DNA from: Actinomycetota bacterium
GTDB lineage: Bacteria; Actinomycetota; Acidimicrobiia; Acidimicrobiales; Microtrichaceae
Direction: 5' to 3'
NCBI GenBank assembly: GCA_016703525.1
Contig: JADJBW010000014.1
Coordinates: forward strand, 1 to 64,000
DNA length: 64,000 nt
Position 1 is the stretch's first letter. Every line of letters starts with the position of its first letter. The position numbers were made by a program, and so were the translations under genes. This document shows, piece after piece, positions 61,197 through 64,000 of this stretch. The notes beneath the pieces were generated by a model that was not told where the DNA came from, did not search any database, and saw nothing but the letters and a program-made list of their open reading frames with translations.

Positions 61197-62144
61197 TCAG
61201 ACCTCGGTCGCGGCGTCCTCGGCCGGAGCGGCGTCCTCAGCCGGAGCGGCGTCCTCGACGGGAGCGGCGTCCTCGACGGGAGCAGCGGAGCGAGCGTCCT
61301 CGACGGTCGGCTTGGCCGAACGGGCGGCAGCGAGGCGCGCCTCGCGCTCGGCGGCCTGACGCGCCGCCTGACGGCGGGCCTCGGCCTGCTCCTGCGCCTT
61401 CGCCGCCTCTTCCTCGGCGGTGCGCGGCATGACAACCGGCGCGCCGGTGCGGTGCGCACGGATCTGGCGACCCTCTTCGACGGCCTCGCAGATGATGCGG
61501 GCCATCAGGTCGCCGGCGCGAATCGCGTCGTCGTTGCCGGGGATCACGTACTGGATCACATCGGGGTCGCAGTTGGTGTCCACCACGGCCACGATCGGGA
61601 TGCCGAGCTTGTTCGCCTCGGTCACCGCGATGTCTTCCTTCTTGGTGTCGAGCACGAACACCGCGTTGGGGGCGCGCTCAAGGTTGCGCATGCCGCCGAG
61701 GTTGCGCTCCAGCTTCGTGAGCTCGCGGCCGAGCAGCAGGGCTTCCTTCTTCGGCATCATCTCGAACTCACCGGAGTCGCGCATGCGCTGGTACTCCTTC
61801 ATCTTCGAGATCCGCTTCGAGATCGTTTCGAAGTTGGTGAGCATGCCGCCGAGCCAACGCTGGTTCACGTATGGCATGCCGCACTTCATGGCGTAGCCCT
61901 GCACGCTGTCCTGTGCCTGGCGCTTCGTGCCGATGAACAGGATCGTGCCGCCGTCGGCAACCAGATCGCGAACGTAGGTGTACGCGGTCTCGATGCGATC
62001 GAGGGTGACCCGGAGGTCGATGATGTAGCTGCCGTTGCGCTCCCCGTGGATGAATCGCTTCATCTTCGGGTTCCAGCGGCGGGTTGGGTGCCCGAAATGC
62101 ACACCCGCGTCGATCAGTTGCTTCATGGTCACGACAGCGGCCAT
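61197..62144 (-). CDS. rpsB: 30S ribosomal protein S2 with a repeated acidic C-terminus
   Basis: A 315-aa 30S protein. Signature segments are MKQLIDAGVHFGHPTRRWNP, then GTILFIGTKRQAQDSVQGYA and QRWLGGMLTNFETISKRISK. Nucleotide-fold remnants follow (VFVLDTKKEDIAVTEANKLG, then IPIVAVVDTNCDPDVIQYVI). S2 is normally about 250 residues. Here the last 65 residues are Ala/Glu-rich and end in a tandem repeat (about VEDAAP four to five times; DNA at 61210-61281). The ATG at 62144 has AAGGGATG 8 nt upstream. Confidence 0.95.
   Translation of the reverse strand: MAAVVTMKQLIDAGVHFGHPTRRWNPKMKRFIHGERNGSYIIDLRVTLDRIETAYTYVRDLVADGGTILFIGTKRQAQDSVQGYAMKCGMPYVNQRWLGGMLTNFETISKRISKMKEYQRMRDSGEFEMMPKKEALLLGRELTKLERNLGGMRNLERAPNAVFVLDTKKEDIAVTEANKLGIPIVAVVDTNCDPDVIQYVIPGNDDAIRAGDLMARIICEAVEEGRQIRAHRTGAPVVMPRTAEEEAAKAQEQAEARRQAARQAAEREARLAAARSAKPTVEDARSAAPVEDAAPVEDAAPAEDAAPAEDAATEV
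61210..61281 (-). repeat. 18-bp tandem repeat in the rpsB 3' end
   Basis: Four head-to-tail copies of GCGGCGTCCTCGRCSGGA-type units (72 bp), coding for the repeating Ala-Pro-(Val/Ala)-Glu-Asp-Ala acidic tail of S2. The copies differ by one to three bases, so the expansion is not very recent. The unit is a multiple of three. Confidence 0.8.
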
Positions 62145-62298
62145 CAGATTCACATCCCTTCGGTTGACCGCACCGGCACAGCGCAGAAGCCTGCGACCGA
62201 ATCTCGTGCCGTGCGGAATTGTTGCCGCGCGCTGAGCGCACGGGAAGGCCGCACACGTTGCGCGGCCGGTGGACGATGCTAGCGGTGCGATCGCGTCG

Positions 62299-62865
62299 TC
62301 AGCGAACGAGTACCGCGTGCCTCCGGCCGCGACGGATGAGGCCGGCGGGATCGAGGTAGCGATCGCCATCGCGCAGACCCAGTTGGAATCGGCCTGATGT
62401 GGCGCCGAGCACCGTGCCGACATCGACGACATCGCCGCGCTCGACGGCGATCGCCAGCAGGTACGAGTACGAGGCTCGACGCCCGTCGGCGTGCTGCACG
62501 GTGACGAAGAGCTCGCCGGCCACCGATCCGGCGAAGGTCACCGTGCCGGCTGCGACAGCGGCGACCGCCAGACCGGGCACGACGTCGAAGTCGATGCCGC
62601 GATTGCCCGGCCCGAAGCGGGTGGGGTTGCCGAACGCTTCGAGGATGGGCGCGTCGACCGGCACGGGTTGCCGCGGCGGTTGATCCGCTCTGCCTCGCGG
62701 TGCCGGCGCCGCGCTCGATGGCCGATCCATGGCGGCCCGCTGCGCCGCAGGAGTCGGGCGACCTCGGGCCGCCCGGCCGTCGAACCACGACGTCGCGGGA
62801 TGCGCGAGGCCGACCAGGGTCGAGGCAACGACCGCTGCAGCGATGGACAGAGTTGGTGGTGGCAC
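62299..62865 (-). CDS. M23-like (LytM) protein lacking the zinc ligands
   Basis: A 188-aa secreted protein. A short N-terminal hydrophobic segment (LSIAAAVVASTLVGLA) suggests export. The M23 fold is recognisable: NPTRFGPGNRGIDFDVVPGL, VAAVAAGTVTFAGSVAGELF, VTVQHADGRRASYSYLLAIA, VERGDVVDVGTVLGATSG, and RFQLGLRDGDRYLDPAGLI. In active LytM peptidases the first ligand is a His in HxGxD; here it is Asn (NRGID). The last HxH is also missing (GRFQLGLR). Catalysis is therefore unlikely, and a regulatory or structural role (EnvC-like) is possible. It lies between the sigma factor and rpsB. The start is the GTG at 62865. Confidence 0.75.
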   Translation of the reverse strand: MPPPTLSIAAAVVASTLVGLAHPATSWFDGRAARGRPTPAAQRAAMDRPSSAAPAPRGRADQPPRQPVPVDAPILEAFGNPTRFGPGNRGIDFDVVPGLAVAAVAAGTVTFAGSVAGELFVTVQHADGRRASYSYLLAIAVERGDVVDVGTVLGATSGRFQLGLRDGDRYLDPAGLIRRGRRHAVLVR

Positions 62866-63034
62866 GGATGCTCCCGCGGACGGCGACCGCCGAGCGGGAC
62901 GCGCTCAGCAGGCTCGGAGAGGTCGATTCTCGGGGGAAGCGGGGCGGGCGGGCCGCAGGACGGCTCGACGCGGCATGGTCGGAGCGACACGCCGGAATCG
63001 TGACGACCGGCGGCCGTCGGCACGCTGCGTGCGA

Positions 63035-63823
63035 TCAGGCGGGCTCGCGCTCGAGGGCGATGAGCCGGGACCGCAACTGCAGCACCGCCTTGGTGTGGAT
63101 CTGACAGACCCGGGATTCCGTCACGCCGAGCACACGGCCGATCTCGGCCAGCGTGAGGTTCTCGTAGTAGTACAGCGTGAGCACGACCTTCTCGCGCTCG
63201 GGCATGCGGTTGATGGCCCCGGCGAGCAGCTGCTTCAGCTCGGTCACCTCGAACGCACCGACGGGACCGTGGCCGGCATCCGCGATCGTGTCGCCAAGCG
63301 TGACCGCTTCGCCCCGGTCGCCGCTCAACACCAGAATCTCGTCGAGCGCTGCGAGGCCGACCACCGAGATCTGGCTGAGCGTCTGCTGAAACTGGTCCTC
63401 GGACTGTCCGAGTTCGGCCGCGACCTCATCGTCACGCGGCGCCCGGCCCAGCTTGCCCTCCAGCTTGCCGTACGCCTTCTCGACGGTGCGCGCCTTGGCT
63501 CGCACCGACCGCGGGACCCAGTCCATCGAGCGAAGCTCGTCGAGAATGGCTCCCTTGATGCGAGCGATGGCGTAGGTCTCGAACTTGAAGCCGCGGTCCA
63601 CCTCGAACTTGTCGATCGCGTCGATCAGCCCGAACATGCCGTAGCTCACCAGGTCGGCCTGCTCGACGTTCTGCGGCAAACCGCCGCCGACGCGAGATGC
63701 CACGTACTTGACCAACGGTGCGTAGTGCACGATCAGTCGATCACGTACGGCCGGATCCCGCTCCGCCTGATAGCGAAGCCAAAGTTCGTTGACATCGGTC
63801 ATGGTGTCGGTTCGTGCCGCCAT
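63035..63823 (-). CDS. whiG: WhiG/FliA-type (sigma-28 group) RNA polymerase sigma factor
   Basis: A 262-aa group 3 sigma factor with regions 2, 3 and 4: DLVSYGMFGLIDAIDKFEVD, then RGFKFETYAIARIKGAILDE and LRSMDWVPRSVRAKARTVEK, and region 4 PEREKVVLTLYYYENLTLAE, then IGRVLGVTESRVCQIHTKAV. This is the pattern of WhiG (Streptomyces sporulation) and FliA (flagella). No flagellar genes are in the window. The neighbourhood (M23 gene, rpsB-tsf) matches that of whiG in Streptomyces, supporting WhiG-like ancestry. The ATG at 63823 lies 2 nt after the xer stop; a GTG at 63829 overlapping it or the ATG at 63802 are alternatives. No anti-sigma gene is seen. Confidence 0.88.
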   Translation of the reverse strand: MAARTDTMTDVNELWLRYQAERDPAVRDRLIVHYAPLVKYVASRVGGGLPQNVEQADLVSYGMFGLIDAIDKFEVDRGFKFETYAIARIKGAILDELRSMDWVPRSVRAKARTVEKAYGKLEGKLGRAPRDDEVAAELGQSEDQFQQTLSQISVVGLAALDEILVLSGDRGEAVTLGDTIADAGHGPVGAFEVTELKQLLAGAINRMPEREKVVLTLYYYENLTLAEIGRVLGVTESRVCQIHTKAVLQLRSRLIALEREPA

Positions 63824-63825
63824 AT

Positions 63826-64000
63826 TCACGCTCGTGGATGAGTGACGTCGTAGATCGACCGGAGTCGCTCTCTGCTGACGTGGGTGTAGATCTGGGTCGT
63901 GGCAAGGTCCGCGTGCCCGAGGAGTTCCTGCACCACTCTCAGATCGGCTCCGCCGTCCAGGAGATGAGTCGCAAAGGTGTGACGAAGGGCGTGAGGATGC
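63826..64000 (-). CDS. Tyrosine recombinase XerC/XerD (3' end only)
   Basis: Only the last 57 codons lie in the window. They carry the box II region of the tyrosine recombinase family: HPHALRHTFATHLLDGGADL, then LRVVQELLGHADLATTQIYT, with the catalytic His and Arg of HxLRH, the LLGH block and the Tyr nucleophile of IYTHVS. XerCD resolve chromosome dimers at dif, a reaction stimulated by FtsK (encoded at 16.5-18.9 kb). Whether this is XerC, XerD or a phage-type integrase cannot be fully decided from the fragment, but the chromosomal context favours XerC. Its stop lies 2 nt before the sigma-factor ATG at 63823 and overlaps the alternative GTG at 63829. Confidence 0.9.
   Translation of the reverse strand, partial: HPHALRHTFATHLLDGGADLRVVQELLGHADLATTQIYTHVSRERLRSIYDVTHPRA

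Noticed and set aside
63826..64000. Phage integrase at the window edge
   Set aside because: No attachment site, tRNA or phage gene is nearby, and the flanking whiG-rpsB block is core chromosome, so a Xer recombinase is more likely.

Overview
This 64 kb window is chromosomal DNA from a high-GC actinobacterium, most likely class Acidimicrobiia (Ilumatobacter-like). That placement is an inference from protein style and gene order, including the dapA-rnj-ftsK-rimO-pgsA run, rimP-nusA-ylxR-infB-rbfA-truB-ribF-rpsO-pnp, an actinobacterial conservon and an actinobacterial SOS box. No database search was run. Most genes lie on the minus strand. I see no tRNA, rRNA, CRISPR array, insertion sequence, prophage or plasmid functions.

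Layout. 1-5.4 kb: miaB-miaA (tRNA modification), a small cupin, recA with an SOS box, and cinA. 5.5-11.2 kb, plus strand: type III glutamine synthetase, then ahpC-ahpF-oxyR with a LysR-type palindrome, promoter and terminator. 11.2-13.6 kb: TetR regulator, EamA transporter and a CGNR zinc-finger regulator. 13.6-22.2 kb, minus: a SurE-like lipoprotein, pgsA, rimO, ftsK, rnj, dapA and a winged-helix protein. 22.3-26.1 kb: a four-gene conservon (NIT sensor kinase, roadblock, DUF742, GTPase), divergent from an AAA-type protein at 26.3-27.3 kb. 27.3-31.5 kb: ferritin-like diiron protein, two TetR regulators, SURF1 and a DedA protein. 31.5-35.3 kb: a compact five-gene operon resembling the methylamine-dehydrogenase maturation set (MauE-, MauA-, MauD- and CcdA/MauF-like proteins plus an uncharacterised protein) with no catalytic heavy chain. 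This is the most novel locus here. 35.4-41.4 kb: dapB, enoyl-CoA hydratase, M16 peptidase, pnp and rpsO. 41.4-51.4 kb: alpha/beta hydrolase, ribF, truB, rbfA, an odd glycosyltransferase-like gene, infB, ylxR, nusA and rimP. 51.6-64 kb: proS, ispG, rseP, dxr, cdsA, frr, pyrH, tsf, rpsB, a degenerate M23 protein, a WhiG/FliA-type sigma factor and the 3' end of a Xer recombinase.

How the genes work together. Translation and ribosome biogenesis (rimP-nusA-infB-rbfA-truB; rpsB-tsf-pyrH-frr) and envelope and isoprenoid synthesis (dxr, ispG, cdsA, pgsA, rseP) form long co-directional operons with many 1- or 4-nt stop/start overlaps. ahpCF-oxyR is a self-contained peroxide-response unit. The conservon is a membrane-to-GTPase signalling module. 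The Mau-like operon encodes a Tat-exported, cysteine-rich protein together with membrane redox partners, implying extracytoplasmic disulfide or cofactor maturation.

Sequence quality. At least eleven genes carry small indels or single nonsense codons inside otherwise intact conserved proteins (miaA, cupin, recA twice, cinA, glnA, ahpF, surE, rimO, cvnB, dedA, nusA), mostly in the first 16 kb. Several are losses of a GC dinucleotide in short alternating GC runs, or of one base in a homopolymer. I read these as consensus errors in the assembly rather than real gene decay, and annotate each gene across its full span. The only stretch above 300 bases without a gene (7662-7967) holds a terminator, a palindromic operator and a promoter.
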